Shown here: in pieces, positions 52,541 to 61,962 of the stretch
Layout: each line of letters opens with the position of its first letter
How positions within the stretch are numbered: position 1 is the first letter of the stretch
Source: Pseudomonas massiliensis
GTDB lineage: Bacteria; Pseudomonadota; Gammaproteobacteria; Pseudomonadales; Pseudomonadaceae
DNA length: 64,000 nucleotides
Assembly: GCF_000826105.1 (NCBI RefSeq)
Contig: NZ_CCYK01000004.1
Coordinates: forward strand, 62,001-126,000
Reading direction: 5' to 3'
Translations under genes and position numbers: made by a program
The notes under the pieces: generated by a model
The model's input: the letters and a program-made list of their open reading frames with translations, nothing else
Database searches by the model: none
Told to the model about the DNA's origin: nothing

Positions 52541-53737
52541 TTAACTATTAGGCAACAAGCGACACGTAATGCTCTTGATATAGCGCGTCTCCGGAATGGC
52601 CGGGTGTACGGGGTGGTCCGGGCCTTGCCCGCCGCGCTCCAGCAGCTGGATATTGCGGTCCAGGTGGCGGGCGCTGGTCAGCAGGATGTTCTGCAGGTCA
52701 TCTTCAGGCAGGTGCATGGAGCAGGAGGCGCTGACCAGGATGCCATCCTTGCTCAGCAGCCGCATGGCCTGTTCATTCAGGCGGCGATAGGCGCCTTCAC
52801 CGTTTTTCAGGTCTTTCTTGCGCTTGATGAAGGCGGGCGGGTCGGCCACGATCACATCGAAACGCTCTTCGGCGGCCTTGAGCTCTTTCAATGCTTCGAA
52901 CACATCGCCTTCAACGCAGGTGACTTTTTCGGCGAAGCCATTGAGCGCCGCGTTGCGCTCCACGCCATCGAGGGCGAAGCCGGACGCATCCACGCAGAAG
53001 ACCTCACTGGCGCCAAAGGCACCGGCTTGCACGCCCCAGCCGCCGATATAGCTGAACAGGTCCAGTACCCGCTTGCCTTTGACATAGGGCGCCAGGCGGG
53101 CACGGTTCATGCGGTGATCATAGAACCAACCGGTCTTCTGGCCTTCCATCACGGGCGCTTCGAACTTCACGCCGTTTTCTTCCAGGCCCACCCACTCCGG
53201 CACCACGCCGAACGGCGTTTCGACGTAGCGCTGCAAGCCCTCGGCATCACGCGCGGAGGAGTCGTTCTTGAACAGCACGCCGCTGGGCTTGAGCACTTGA
53301 ATCAAGGCCGCCAGTACGTCGTCCTTATGGGCCTCCATGGTGGCCGAAGCCAGTTGCACGACCAGGATGTCACCGAAACGGTCCACCACCAGCCCTGGCA
53401 GCAAGTCCGAGTCACCGTAGACAAGGCGGTAGAAAGGCTTGTCGAACAGCCGTTCCCGCAAGGAGAGCGCCACGTTCAGGCGGTGCACCAGCAGCGACTT
53501 GTCGAGCACGATTCGCGCATCGCGCGATACCAGGCGGGCGCAGATCAGGTTGTTCGGGCTCACGGCCACCACGCCCAAAGGCTTGCCATTGGCCGCCTCC
53601 AGGATCGCCTGGCCGCCTGGCTGCAAGCTCTGCAGCGGCGTGGCGGCGACGTCCACCTCATTGCTGAAGACCCACAGATGGCCCGCGCGCAACCGACGGT
53701 CGGCGTTGGCTTTAAGACGTAGGCTTGGCAAGGACAT
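52541..53737 (-). CDS. Class I SAM-dependent rRNA methyltransferase (RlmI-like)
   Basis: A 398-residue protein with a PUA-like N-terminal domain (residues 1-75) and a SAM-binding Rossmann domain: LDLFSYIGGWGVQAGAFG is motif I, ADPPAFIKRKKDL motif IV. This is the layout of RlmI (23S rRNA m5C1962), and the architecture is also shared by close relatives, so target is inferred. ATG at 53737 follows GGAG and matches MSLPSLRLKANADRRLRAGH; the upstream frame is out of family. Confidence 0.88.
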   Translation of the reverse strand: MSLPSLRLKANADRRLRAGHLWVFSNEVDVAATPLQSLQPGGQAILEAANGKPLGVVAVSPNNLICARLVSRDARIVLDKSLLVHRLNVALSLRERLFDKPFYRLVYGDSDLLPGLVVDRFGDILVVQLASATMEAHKDDVLAALIQVLKPSGVLFKNDSSARDAEGLQRYVETPFGVVPEWVGLEENGVKFEAPVMEGQKTGWFYDHRMNRARLAPYVKGKRVLDLFSYIGGWGVQAGAFGASEVFCVDASGFALDGVERNAALNGFAEKVTCVEGDVFEALKELKAAEERFDVIVADPPAFIKRKKDLKNGEGAYRRLNEQAMRLLSKDGILVSASCSMHLPEDDLQNILLTSARHLDRNIQLLERGGQGPDHPVHPAIPETRYIKSITCRLLPNS

Positions 53738-53876
53738 GAGGGTGCTCCGGACAAAAAGAGCGTGATTATACCCGCAGCCGCGCCACACGGGCTTATTGCC
53801 GATGAAACCTGTGACAGGCTGTGCCCTGAGGAACTGAGCAGAAGGTAGAATCAGCGCATTGCGGAGTACCCTTCTT

Positions 53877-54734
53877 ATGGCGCATGCGCTGACCCCTGAA
53901 CAACTTGAGCAAACCCTGCAAGGCATCAGCGTGCCTGCCCAGCCCCAGATCCTGGTCGACCTGCAAATGGAGCTGTATATGCCCGACCCGGACCTGCCCG
54001 CTATCGGCCGACTGATCGCGCAGGACCCTGGCCTGGCCGGCGCGGTACTCAAGGTGACCAATAGCTTGACCGAAGGCGAGCGGCTTACTTGTATAAGGCA
54101 GGCCGTGGATACCCTGGGCGCGCCACTGGTGGCGGCCTTGATCGATGCGCAGTCCATCAAGGGCGAGATGAGCGATGAAACCATCGTTACCCTCAACCGG
54201 TTCTGGGACAACGCCCAGGATGTGGCCACCGCCAGTGCCGCACTGGCCCGGGAGTTCGAGGTGCCCGGCGAGGACGAGGCCTATGCGCTTGGCCTGCTCC
54301 ACGACTGTGGCGTGCCGCTGATGCTCGGGCGTTTCCCGCAATACATGGCCCAGCTGGAAGCTGCCTATGCTGCCAGCATGGACGACCGTGTGGTGGATGC
54401 GGAAAACCGTGCCTACAACACCAACCATGCCGTGGTCGGGTACTACACAGCCCGGGCATGGCGGCTACCGGACAGATTGTGCGCGGCCATTGGCAATCAT
54501 CACAATGCCTTGGCGGTTCTGGAGGCGAATCCTGGTCAGCACACCCCCTTGAAGAATCTGCTGGCGGTACTGAAGATGGCTGAGCATATAGGCCGCTCCC
54601 ATCAGGTGATGGGCGCCCAGGTGGAGGATCACGAATGGAACCGCGTCGCAGACCTGGTGCTCGATTATGTAGGGTGCTCGGAATACGATTTCGATAACCT
54701 GCGCCAAACCTTGCGTGAAATGAGTGCCCGCTAA
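53877..54734 (+). CDS. HDOD-domain protein
   Basis: A 285-residue protein with an HDOD domain over most of the length (about residues 20-230), including LGLLHDCGVPLMLGRFPQYM and SPTPxLGA-type helical segments. HDOD proteins act in signalling but usually lack nuclease-type metal ligands. The ATG at 53877 is chosen over a TTG 18 bases upstream. It lies between the methyltransferase (divergent) and mutM. Confidence 0.8.
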   Translation: MAHALTPEQLEQTLQGISVPAQPQILVDLQMELYMPDPDLPAIGRLIAQDPGLAGAVLKVTNSLTEGERLTCIRQAVDTLGAPLVAALIDAQSIKGEMSDETIVTLNRFWDNAQDVATASAALAREFEVPGEDEAYALGLLHDCGVPLMLGRFPQYMAQLEAAYAASMDDRVVDAENRAYNTNHAVVGYYTARAWRLPDRLCAAIGNHHNALAVLEANPGQHTPLKNLLAVLKMAEHIGRSHQVMGAQVEDHEWNRVADLVLDYVGCSEYDFDNLRQTLREMSAR

Positions 54735-54755
54735 CGTCAGCCCGCTGAGTTTCCA

Positions 54756-55568
54756 ATGCCTGAACTACCTGAAGTCGAAACGACCCGTCGTGGCATAGCG
54801 CCCCATGTCCAGGGACAGCGCGTGTCTCGTGTCGTGGTCCGCGACGGTCGCTTGCGCTGGCCTGTCCCCGAAGACCTGGATGCGCGTCTTTCCGGGCAGC
54901 GTTTCGTATCGGTGGAGCGCAGGGCCAAGTACCTTTTGCTCAATGCCGAAGTGGGTACGCTTATCGCGCACCTTGGGATGTCGGGTAACCTGCGCCTGGT
55001 GCCGGTCGGCCAGCCGCCCTTGAAGCACGAGCACGTAGATATCGAACTGGAGTCAGGGCTGGCGCTTCGTTACACGGACCCTAGGCGCTTCGGTGCGATG
55101 CTCTGGAGCAGTGACCCTCACGCTCACGAACTGCTACGCGGCCTGGGGCCGGAGCCTCTGACCGATGCCTTCGACGGCCATCGCCTGTTCACGCTTTCAC
55201 GCGGGCGAAGCGCGGCGATCAAGCCGTTCATCATGGATAACCAGGTGGTCGTGGGCGTCGGGAACATCTATGCCAGCGAAGCACTGTTCGCCGCGGGCAT
55301 AGATCCACGCCGGGCCGCGGGGAATGTCTCCAAAGGGCGCTACCTGCGCCTGGCCGAAGAAATCAAGCGAATCCTGGCCTATGCCATTGAGCGCGGCGGC
55401 ACTACCTTGCGCGACTTCATCGGCGGTGACGGCCAGCCAGGATACTTTCAGCAAGAGCTGTTCGTTTATGGCCGAGCTGGCGAGTACTGCAAAGTATGCG
55501 GTCGGATACTAAGAGAAATACGTCTTGGGCAGCGTGCCAGCGTATATTGTCCAGGTTGTCAGAAATGA
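54756..55568 (+). CDS. mutM: Formamidopyrimidine-DNA glycosylase
   Basis: A 270-residue bifunctional glycosylase/lyase for 8-oxoG and Fapy. MPELPEVE supplies catalytic P2 and E3. The family helix-two-turn-helix is followed by the zinc finger [20 protein letters not shown] with CPGC at the C-terminus. Length as in E. coli. It lies 21 bases after the HDOD gene. Confidence 0.95.
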   Translation: MPELPEVETTRRGIAPHVQGQRVSRVVVRDGRLRWPVPEDLDARLSGQRFVSVERRAKYLLLNAEVGTLIAHLGMSGNLRLVPVGQPPLKHEHVDIELESGLALRYTDPRRFGAMLWSSDPHAHELLRGLGPEPLTDAFDGHRLFTLSRGRSAAIKPFIMDNQVVVGVGNIYASEALFAAGIDPRRAAGNVSKGRYLRLAEEIKRILAYAIERGGTTLRDFIGGDGQPGYFQQELFVYGRAGEYCKVCGRILREIRLGQRASVYCPGCQK

Positions 55569-55625
55569 TGTCCCTAGCCTGACAGCCAGCGTTGCGCTGA
55601 TATAGTTAACCAGACTTGCAGTCGC

Positions 55626-55643
55626 TTTCCCCCATTGGGGAAA
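55626..55643 (+). promoter_or_regulatory. Hairpin just before ribosome site of small membrane gene
   Basis: A perfect 7-bp stem TTTCCCC / GGGGAAA with loop CATT ends at 55643; the AAGGAAG ribosome site follows directly, 11 bases before the ATG at 55654. Confidence 0.4.
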
Positions 55644-55653
55644 AGGAAGCCTC

Positions 55654-55995
55654 ATGACGCCGTTCCGTTCCCTAACGTCCGCCCTGGCGCTGGCCATGGC
55701 AATGACCAGTGTCTCGGTCGTGGCCGAGGTGTCCCAGAGCAATACCAGCGGTGATCCCGTCTACGACGTACAGGCACCACCCGCTTACGCGATGATTGGC
55801 GACCTGCTGGTAGCCCGGCCATTACTGATCGCAGCTACCGTCATTGGCACCGGCGTGTTCGTGGTGTCGCTGCCTTTCACCGCGCTTGGCGGCAACGTCA
55901 AGGCTGCTGGCAAGGCCCTGGTGGTCGATCCGGGCAGGGCCGCGTTCGTTCGCTGCCTGGGCTGCACTGAAAGCGGCTATCACCACGGGGATTGA
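55654..55995 (+). CDS. Small membrane/exported protein of unknown function
   Basis: A 113-residue protein. The N-terminus is a signal peptide or first helix ([15 protein letters not shown]), and a second hydrophobic segment is [25 protein letters not shown]. The end has C and H ([15 protein letters not shown]). Some Pseudomonas records call such proteins multidrug transporters without proof. It converges on the ferredoxin gene (stops 4 bases apart). AAGGAAG precedes the ATG. Confidence 0.6.
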   Translation: MTPFRSLTSALALAMAMTSVSVVAEVSQSNTSGDPVYDVQAPPAYAMIGDLLVARPLLIAATVIGTGVFVVSLPFTALGGNVKAAGKALVVDPGRAAFVRCLGCTESGYHHGD

Positions 55996-55999
55996 TCCA

Positions 56000-56848
<849 letters not shown>

Positions 56849-56919
56849 TTAGGGACTCGGATGGTAGCGCAGCCGGGCGCACAGGCGCCAGCAGGTGAGT
56901 ACGCAGGGGCTGACAAGCC

Positions 56920-57135
56920 TCAGTGAGCAGCGGCCAGCAGGCCGGCCGGCGTAGGGTTGGCGAGAAAGGAGCGCACGTCCATGCCCGTGCTGTAGCGCAG
57001 GCTCAGTTCGTACACGATACGCAATACCTGGATGGAGTCCCCGCCAAGCTCGAAGAAGTTGTCCTGATCGTTGACCACATCCACGTGCAGGTATTTCTTC
57101 CACAATCCGATGACATCGTCCCGCGATACATTCAT
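56920..57135 (-). CDS. Orphan acyl/peptidyl carrier protein
   Basis: A 71-residue single phosphopantetheine-binding domain. The 4'-phosphopantetheine site is Ser34 in NFFELGGDSIQVLRIV, the NRPS-type LGGDS rather than the fatty-acid DSL form. The ATG at 57135 has GAGG 5 bases upstream. It stands alone: no adenylation, condensation or ketosynthase gene is nearby. It is placed between coaD (same strand, 95 bases downstream) and a divergent TetR regulator. Confidence 0.85.
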   Translation of the reverse strand: MNVSRDDVIGLWKKYLHVDVVNDQDNFFELGGDSIQVLRIVYELSLRYSTGMDVRSFLANPTPAGLLAAAH

Positions 57136-57171
57136 CACTGCCTCATTCGCGTGAAAGTCCGAGCTGAACGC

Positions 57172-57200
57172 ACGCTAGTGCTGGCATTGCGCCACGTCAA
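57172..57200 (-). promoter_or_regulatory. Sigma-70-like promoter for orphan carrier protein
   Basis: On the minus strand: TTGACG (57200-57195), 17-base spacer, TAGCGT (57177-57172). The palindrome GCACGCTAGTGC (57170-57181) covers the -10 and would suit a repressor such as the divergent TetR. Confidence 0.55.
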
Positions 57201-57298
57201 GATCTGTTTGGGCTTCTATTCGCAAATCGCAAAAACAGTCAGGCTTGCTCGCCTGTGTCACTATGCTCATACCTCGAATAGCCGCGCCGAGACATGCC

Positions 57299-57991
57299 AT
57301 GAGGGCCAGTCAGAAAACCCGCCAACTCATCGCCTTCACCGGCCTTGCGTTATTCAATGAGCACGGTGAGCGCAGCGTGAGCACCAATCACATCGCCGCA
57401 GCGGCAGACATGTCGCCTGGTAATCTCTATTACCATTTTAGTAACAAGCAAGAGATCGTGGCGCTGCTGTTTTCTGACTATCAGGCACAGGTCAAGCGAG
57501 CACTGAAGCTTGATCCGCTTTCGGATCAGGGCATGCCTGGATTGCGAAATTGTGTTGAAGGGGTCATCGCGGCCATCTGGGACTACCGTTTCATCTACCG
57601 GGACCTTGAGCATCTGCTTCAGGCTGATCAAGAGCTGGCGCTCCAACATAGAGCGTTTTCAGCCGCTTGCCTGCGTGAGGGGCGCAAGCTTCTTGAAGCG
57701 CTCTGCAACTGCCAGATCCTCATCATGACCGGGCAGGAGCAGCAAACCGTGGCGATCAATGCATGGTTGATCCTTACGTCCTGGGTTCGTTACCTGCAAA
57801 CGACCTTGCCCGGACCCGCGCGGTTGACGGTGCCGGCAGTACGGCGGGGTGCCTGGCAAGCCTTGAGTCTGCTCCAGGGGTTCGTGACTCCGACGGCCAG
57901 GCCGGCCTTTGCCGAGCTGATGCTGAGCTTTCGGGGTGTCGACCAACCCGAGCGCCCAGGCCCTCCAGTCGCCCTGGCCGCTGGAACTTAG
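57299..57991 (+). CDS. TetR-family regulator
   Basis: A 230-residue TetR protein. The N-terminal HTH spans about residues 8-50 (ALFNEHGERSVSTNHIAAAADMSPGNLYYHFSN). The start at 57299 (MRASQKTRQL) is chosen over upstream ATGs as it places the HTH at the family position. It diverges from the carrier-protein gene and lies before sseA. A C-terminal tail (GVDQPERPGPP) overlaps no gene. Confidence 0.85.
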   Translation: MRASQKTRQLIAFTGLALFNEHGERSVSTNHIAAAADMSPGNLYYHFSNKQEIVALLFSDYQAQVKRALKLDPLSDQGMPGLRNCVEGVIAAIWDYRFIYRDLEHLLQADQELALQHRAFSAACLREGRKLLEALCNCQILIMTGQEQQTVAINAWLILTSWVRYLQTTLPGPARLTVPAVRRGAWQALSLLQGFVTPTARPAFAELMLSFRGVDQPERPGPPVALAAGT

Positions 57992-58034
57992 GCCTGAACC
58001 ACGGATCAATCGAGCATTTCCTGGGAAACCTGCC

Positions 58035-58910
58035 ATGCCTATCGCGCAACTCATTACGCCTACCGCCCTGTACCAGCGGCTCGAGGAACCTGGATTGGTG
58101 ATTCTCGATTGCCGGGCTTCACTCGAGGACCTGGACTATGGCCGACGCAGCTATGCCCAAGGTCATATTGAAGGCGCGCGCCTGGCTGACCTTGAACGAG
58201 ACCTGAGTGGCAAGGTGGTCAAGAACGTCACCGGACGCCATCCGTTGCCCAGCCCTGGGTATCTGCTGGAGCGCTTTCAGGATTGGGGCATCGATGCCGA
58301 TTCCGACGTTGTGCTCTATGACGACGGCCCAGGCATCTATGCCGCGCGGGCATGGTGGCTACTGGTCTGGCTCGGTAAGCGTAACGGCCTTTACCTGCTC
58401 GATGGGGGCCTCAAGGCATGGCACCGGGCCTGCGGCGCGCTAAGTCTGAACCCCCCTTCCACCAAGCGCGGGCATCTGAGCGGCAAACCTGACCCAGACC
58501 TGGTTGCGACCGCCCAGCAGGTCCATGATCAGCTCGGACAGGACCGGCTTGTACTACTCGATGCTCGGGCCCAGGCGCGCTTCGACGGCGAAGTCGAACC
58601 CATCGATCCTGTGGCGGGACACATACCCGGCGCCCATTGCCTGGATTTCAACCGGAATCTGGGCCCGGACGGTACCTTCCTGCCGGCCGAGGAACTGCGC
58701 AAACGTTTCGAGCCCTACCTGTCCTTGAAAGGGGATACCGCACAGCTGGTAGCCTATTGCGGCTCTGGTGTCACCGCCTGCCACAACCTGTTCGCCATGT
58801 GTCTGGCAGGGCTGCCCCTGGCGCGCCTGTACGCCGGCTCCTGGAGCGAGTGGATCACCGACCCGCAGCGCCCGGTGGAAGTCACGACGGGCGATGTCAG
58901 GCCGGGTTGA
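58035..58910 (+). CDS. sseA: 3-mercaptopyruvate sulfurtransferase
   Basis: A 291-residue two-domain rhodanese. The second domain has the catalytic loop CGSGVT with Cys242, which marks the mercaptopyruvate type (rhodaneses have CRxGxR). The first domain is inactive. It moves sulfur from 3-mercaptopyruvate or thiosulfate to a thiophile such as cyanide. GGGA precedes the ATG. The 3' end overlaps the YheT gene by 14 bases, convergent. Confidence 0.9.
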   Translation: MPIAQLITPTALYQRLEEPGLVILDCRASLEDLDYGRRSYAQGHIEGARLADLERDLSGKVVKNVTGRHPLPSPGYLLERFQDWGIDADSDVVLYDDGPGIYAARAWWLLVWLGKRNGLYLLDGGLKAWHRACGALSLNPPSTKRGHLSGKPDPDLVATAQQVHDQLGQDRLVLLDARAQARFDGEVEPIDPVAGHIPGAHCLDFNRNLGPDGTFLPAEELRKRFEPYLSLKGDTAQLVAYCGSGVTACHNLFAMCLAGLPLARLYAGSWSEWITDPQRPVEVTTGDVRPG

Positions 58911-59910
58911 GGGCGCGCTCGCCCAGCCACTGGGGAATCCGGCGTTCAAGGTAATAACCGGGACGCCGCAGGCTTCCCTCCACGAAGCCAACGTGGCCAC
59001 CACGGCGGTGCCGCTCGAAGGTAGTAGTCGGTGACAGTTCGCTGGCTTCGGGCAGGCTGTGACGAAACACGAACGGGTCGTCTTCGGCCTGGATGAGCAG
59101 GCAAGGGCGTTCGATACCTGACAGGAAGTAGCGACTGGACGCTCGGCGGTAATAATCCTGCGCGTCCTTGAAGCCGTGCAGCGGCGCGGTGATGCGGCCG
59201 TCGAAATCCCAGAAAGTGCGTATGCCTTGGAGTGGGCCCAAGGCAGCCAAGGCTTCCACGTGGTGCGCATGGCCCTGCTGCTCGAAGCGCTGGCGCTTGT
59301 GCTGAAGGTAACCAAGCATTTCCTTCATGAAATGCGCCTGATAGATGCGTGAAAAGCCTAGGCCGATACGGTCCGCGCATTGGTCGAGACGGAAGGGTAC
59401 CGACACGGCCGCCCCAGCCTGCAATGGGCAGCCTGCCCCGGTCTCGCCCATGTATTTGAGCAGGATATTCCCACCCAGGGAGTAGCCGACCGCGTAGAGC
59501 GGCGCCAGGGGGCGGCGCGCCTTGAACTGGGCGATGACATCGGCCAGGTCCTCGCTGGCCCCCGAGTGGTAGCTTCGCGGCAGAAGGTTGGGCTCGCCCG
59601 AACAGCCCCGCCAGTTGAGAGCCGCACTGGCCCAGCCTTGGCGCGCCAGGGCCTGTTGCAGCCCGACGACATAGGGTGAATTCGATGAGCCTGTAAGGCC
59701 ATGCAACACCATTACCAGCGGGGCTTGGGTGTCATGAGGGCCGTGCCAGTCGATATCAAGGAAGTCGCCATCGGGCAGCCATAACCGCTCGCGGGTTCGC
59801 TCCAGCGCAGGCGCGTTGCGCCAGAGCGGCCCCCACAGGGTTTGCAGGTGCGGGTTCGCCAGGCCCCGGGCGGGGCGGAAGGGCTCGCCTGGCGCCGTGT
59901 CGAGGTTCAT
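58897..59910 (-). CDS. YheT-family alpha/beta hydrolase
   Basis: A 337-residue hydrolase. HLQTLWGPL near the start, VMVLHGLTGSSNSPYV (oxyanion and loop), nucleophile elbow VGYSLGGNILLKYMGE and the catalytic His in RHRRGGHVGFVE mark the YheT/ABHD1-3 family. The substrate is thought to be lipid-like but is not fixed. ATG at 59910 is near the rsmD stop codon at 59921; the two lie in the same direction. Confidence 0.82.
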   Translation of the reverse strand: MNLDTAPGEPFRPARGLANPHLQTLWGPLWRNAPALERTRERLWLPDGDFLDIDWHGPHDTQAPLVMVLHGLTGSSNSPYVVGLQQALARQGWASAALNWRGCSGEPNLLPRSYHSGASEDLADVIAQFKARRPLAPLYAVGYSLGGNILLKYMGETGAGCPLQAGAAVSVPFRLDQCADRIGLGFSRIYQAHFMKEMLGYLQHKRQRFEQQGHAHHVEALAALGPLQGIRTFWDFDGRITAPLHGFKDAQDYYRRASSRYFLSGIERPCLLIQAEDDPFVFRHSLPEASELSPTTTFERHRRGGHVGFVEGSLRRPGYYLERRIPQWLGERALNPA

Positions 59911-59920
59911 CGCGCCGGGC

Positions 59921-60514
59921 TCACTCAGCCGTGGCCCAGAGCGCGTAATACACCTGGCCGGCCTGTTTTTCCCGATGCAGGCGCCAGCGAGCGGGCAGGC
60001 CCAAGGAAGACGGAGGCGTTTCGCTCTCGGTATAGACCCAGGCGCGCTCGGCCAGCCAGCCCTTGCCATCGAGCAGGGCGCATACCGGGGCCAGCAGGTT
60101 CTGGTGGAACGGCGGATCGAGGAAAACCAGGTCGAAGGGATGCGCGGGCTGGTTTTCCAGATAGCGCACCGCATCGGCCTGCAATAGCTGCCCTACGGGG
60201 CATTTGAGCAGGGCAAGGTTATCGCGAAGGCTGGCAATGGCAACGGCGTTGTTGTCCAGCGCCAAGCCCATGGCAGCACCCCTGGAAAGTGCTTCAAGAT
60301 ACAGCGCGCCGCTCCCGGCGAAGGGGTCGAGCACCCGTGCGCCAGCCACATAGGGGGCCAGCCAGTTGAACAGGGTTTCCCGTACCCGATCAGGCGTAGG
60401 CCGCAGCCCCGGGCCGTCGGGGAAGCTGACCTTGCGGCTGCGCCACTCGCCGCCGATGATGCGGAGTTGACCCTGGCCGCCACGGGGGCCGGATTTGGCA
60501 GGTTGAATGGCCAT
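59921..60514 (-). CDS. rsmD: 16S rRNA (guanine966-N2)-methyltransferase
   Basis: A 197-residue methyltransferase that adds the m2G966 mark. LRIIGGEWRSRKV start, VLDPFAGSGALYLEAL (motif I), and FLDPPFHQNL (DPPF, motif IV) are intact. Its ATG overlaps the stop of the upstream M16-family gene (TAATG), so it is co-translated. Confidence 0.93.
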   Translation of the reverse strand: MAIQPAKSGPRGGQGQLRIIGGEWRSRKVSFPDGPGLRPTPDRVRETLFNWLAPYVAGARVLDPFAGSGALYLEALSRGAAMGLALDNNAVAIASLRDNLALLKCPVGQLLQADAVRYLENQPAHPFDLVFLDPPFHQNLLAPVCALLDGKGWLAERAWVYTESETPPSSLGLPARWRLHREKQAGQVYYALWATAE

Positions 60515-61962
60515 TAGTGCTCCGGAATGCCGAGCGCAGGCTCGGTCGGGTTATCGGTTGGAGGGGGCAGAGCATCTTGCGCCACGGTCGGCCCTACGGT
60601 CACCACCGTCATCTTGTCTGCATCGAGATGACGATTCATGGCGCTCTTGACCTGTTCCACGGTCAGCTTCTGAGACTGGGCCATGAAATCCTCCAGGTAG
60701 GAAGCTGGCAGGTCGTAGAAGCCCATGCTGCCCAGTTGCCCGGCGATGCTCTCGTTGCTGGCATTGGACAATGGGAAGCTTCCGGCAAGTTCCTTCTTGG
60801 CGGCGGCCAGCTCCGCTTCGGAGGGGCCATCGCGGAGGTAGTCATGAAGCACCCGACGAACCAGCTCCAGGGTGCCTTCGCTAACCGATGCCCGGGTTTG
60901 CAGGCTGATCAGGAAGGGGCCCTGAACCTGCATCGGCGAGAAACCGGAAGACACGCCATAGGCCAGGCCCCGCTTTTCGCGGACCTCGTTCATCAGGCGT
61001 GTGCCGAAGCCGCCACCGCCGAGGATCTGATTGCCCAGGGTGAGCGCGACATGGTCCGGATTCTTGCGTTCAACGCCCAACTGGCCAATTAGCAGGTGGG
61101 TCTGCTTGGAAGGGAATTCGATATGGGTAGCGCCGGGCGCCTGCGAAACGGCCGCAGGCAGCGCTGGCAAGGCAGAGCCGGCCGGCAGCGCCTGGGATAC
61201 CTGCTCGGCCAAGGCTTCGGCCTGGGCGCGGTCGAGGTCGCCCACCAGGGCTATAACGGCGTTGCCGGCAGCATAGGCCTGCTTGTGGAAGGCTTTCATC
61301 TGCGCCACGGTGATGGCCTGCACCGACGCAGCCGTCCCTTGGGTGTCGTGAGCATAGGGATGGGGGCCGTAGAGCTTGCTCATGAACGCCAGGCTGGCCA
61401 GGCGGCCTGGGCTCTGTTTCTGGTATTCGAAGCTGGCCAGCAGTTGGTTCTTGATGCGGGTGACCGAGGCAGCCGGGAAGGTGGGCTGCCCGATCACCTG
61501 GGTGAACAGCGCCATGGCCGGCACGCGCCTGGCTTCATCGACCAGGCTGCGCAAGCTCACCACGGCCATGTCACGGTATGAGCCATTGCCGAAGTCGGCG
61601 CCCAAGCCTTCGAAACCACGAGCGATGGCGTCAACGTCCTTGCCTGGCACGCCTTCATTGAGCATGGCGTTGGTCATCAGCGCCAGCCCGGGATGCTGCC
61701 CGTCACGGGCGCTACCAGCGGCGAAAGTCACGCGCAGGTCGAACATGGGCAACTCGTGGGCTTCGACGAAAAGAACCCGTGACCCAGCGCGGGTGACCCA
61801 GCGCTGCACATTCAATTGGCGGTAGGTCGGGGTGGCGGCCTCGGCGCTGGCCAGGGTCTCCAGCCGGGGCGCTGAGGTAGCAGGCGCCGCCTCTGCATGA
61901 GCGACGCCGTGGCCGGCCATGAGCAGTGCCAGCAGCCATGGGGTAACGGGGCGCTTACTCAT
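60514..61962 (-). CDS. M16 peptidase-family protein, non-catalytic type
   Basis: A 482-residue secreted protein. A signal peptide runs MSKRPVTPWLLALLMAGHGVAHA. The fold repeats the M16 alpha/beta domain, but the HxxEH zinc site of the first domain is absent: TNAMLNEGVP occupies its place. This is the usual partner-subunit form. It overlaps the catalytic gene upstream by 8 bases and rsmD downstream. An upstream extension of the frame is not coding. Confidence 0.85.
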   Translation of the reverse strand: MSKRPVTPWLLALLMAGHGVAHAEAAPATSAPRLETLASAEAATPTYRQLNVQRWVTRAGSRVLFVEAHELPMFDLRVTFAAGSARDGQHPGLALMTNAMLNEGVPGKDVDAIARGFEGLGADFGNGSYRDMAVVSLRSLVDEARRVPAMALFTQVIGQPTFPAASVTRIKNQLLASFEYQKQSPGRLASLAFMSKLYGPHPYAHDTQGTAASVQAITVAQMKAFHKQAYAAGNAVIALVGDLDRAQAEALAEQVSQALPAGSALPALPAAVSQAPGATHIEFPSKQTHLLIGQLGVERKNPDHVALTLGNQILGGGGFGTRLMNEVREKRGLAYGVSSGFSPMQVQGPFLISLQTRASVSEGTLELVRRVLHDYLRDGPSEAELAAAKKELAGSFPLSNASNESIAGQLGSMGFYDLPASYLEDFMAQSQKLTVEQVKSAMNRHLDADKMTVVTVGPTVAQDALPPPTDNPTEPALGIPEH

